Shown here: positions 13,860 through 64,000 of the stretch, piece after piece
How the letters are laid out: every line of letters starts with the position of its first letter
Position numbering within the stretch: position 1 is the first letter of the stretch
Source: Paraescarpia echinospica
Lineage: Eukaryota; Annelida; Polychaeta; Sabellida; Siboglinidae
Length of the DNA stretch: 64,000 bases
NCBI GenBank assembly: GCA_020002185.1
Contig: CM034533.1
Span: 44,086,880 to 44,150,879 of the forward strand
Reading direction: 5' to 3'
The notes under the pieces: generated by a model
What the model was told of the DNA's origin: nothing
The model's input: only the letters and a program-made list of their open reading frames with translations
Databases searched by the model: none
Translations under genes and position numbers: made by a program

Positions 13860-14065
13860 GGGTGAGTGGCGCGCGCCTCTTAAGCGCCTCCGCAGACAGA
13901 CAGCGGTTAAGGAGCCGGCCGGAGTGGACGACTGAGCGACTCGCTGTATTGAGGAAGGACGCCGGGGCATGCTGTAGTAGGAGCTCGGCTTTGTTGTTGT
14001 TGGTTGGAGAAGCTGAGGACGGAAGGTAAAGAGGAGTGCGAGTGAGAGAGCGTGCCCTAGGAGCC
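13860..14065 (+). promoter_or_regulatory. Putative promoter/5' UTR of the collagen gene
   Basis: This is a GC- and CpG-rich island against AT-rich flanks, directly upstream of the signal-peptide exon. No canonical TATA box at a convincing distance is visible; the start site cannot be placed by eye. A minimal upstream ORF, ATG-CTG-TAG, lies at 13969-13977. The main start has good context (GCCATGG). Vertebrate fibrillar collagen leaders also carry tiny uORFs near the start codon. Confidence 0.5.
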
Positions 14066-63761
<49,696 letters not shown>

Positions 63762-64000
63762 GTAAGTTTTGGAATATTTACCGCCACTGTACACAAGTAT
63801 ATTGTCAGAATAATACTTCCAAGACTAGCACAACCAACACCGTAAAGGCCCTGTCAAAAAGACGATCCGGTGCAGGTATACAAATGAGGCGAGTTACATT
63901 ACAGGGTGTAAATACTTTCCAATCAATCAATCTTGATAATAAATGCTATATAGAAATACAGAACACTGGCATGCACCGATATATTATCAAATACTCCACC

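Overview
The window is eukaryotic nuclear DNA, AT-rich with very abundant microsatellites, minisatellites and degraded non-LTR retrotransposons. It carries the 5' half of one recognisable gene: a clade-A-type fibrillar procollagen alpha chain on the + strand. I traced 33 exons (14066 to 63761), all with consistent phase and GT-AG boundaries. The retroelements and repeat style suggest a marine invertebrate, possibly a mollusc or other lophotrochozoan. That is inference; nothing here fixes the species.

Layout. 1-2460 is a decayed CR1/Rex1-like LINE. 2.5-13.8 kb is intergenic: microsatellites, a 459-bp near-perfect palindrome (7738-8196), an ~850-bp ATAC-type satellite and one SINE-like head. 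13.86-14.18 kb is the GC-rich 5' UTR and signal-peptide exon. Intron 1 (14181-32627) holds a 43-bp minisatellite (~59 copies), long TG/TC tracts, an RT fragment interrupted by a microsatellite, SINE-like copies and a 1.17-kb TIR element. From 32628 come the VWC exon, a 17-bp exon, a 33-bp exon with an RGD, the minor helix, the N-telopeptide and 26 main-helix exons. Their introns carry two further minisatellites: 38 bp x ~124 in intron 13 and 37 bp x ~40 in intron 32. The latter repeats the exon 32 splice donor itself. A second LINE lies antisense in intron 14. The gene continues past the right edge, where the rest of the helix and the C-propeptide must lie.

How the parts work together. The 33 exons encode the first 846 residues: signal peptide, ten-cysteine VWC domain, linker, short N-propeptide helix, N-telopeptide with a probable Ala-Gln N-proteinase site and a cross-linking Lys, then 654 residues (218 triplets) of main helix. 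Exon sizes are 45, 54, 99, 108 or 216 bp in phase 0. As far as I recall the vertebrate COL1A1/COL2A1 layout, cumulative exon boundaries are colinear with it, and the KGHR cross-link motif falls at the equivalent position. The VWC exon is 183 bp and flanked by phase-1 introns, so it can be skipped in frame, like the IIA/IIB switch of COL2A1.

Most interesting signals: the splice-donor minisatellite after exon 32, a Gly-to-Ala break in the helix in the same exon, the foldback element next to the VWC donor, and the conserved microexon and cross-link architecture. I found no RNA genes beyond tRNA-like SINE heads, no CRISPR array and no second convincing host gene.
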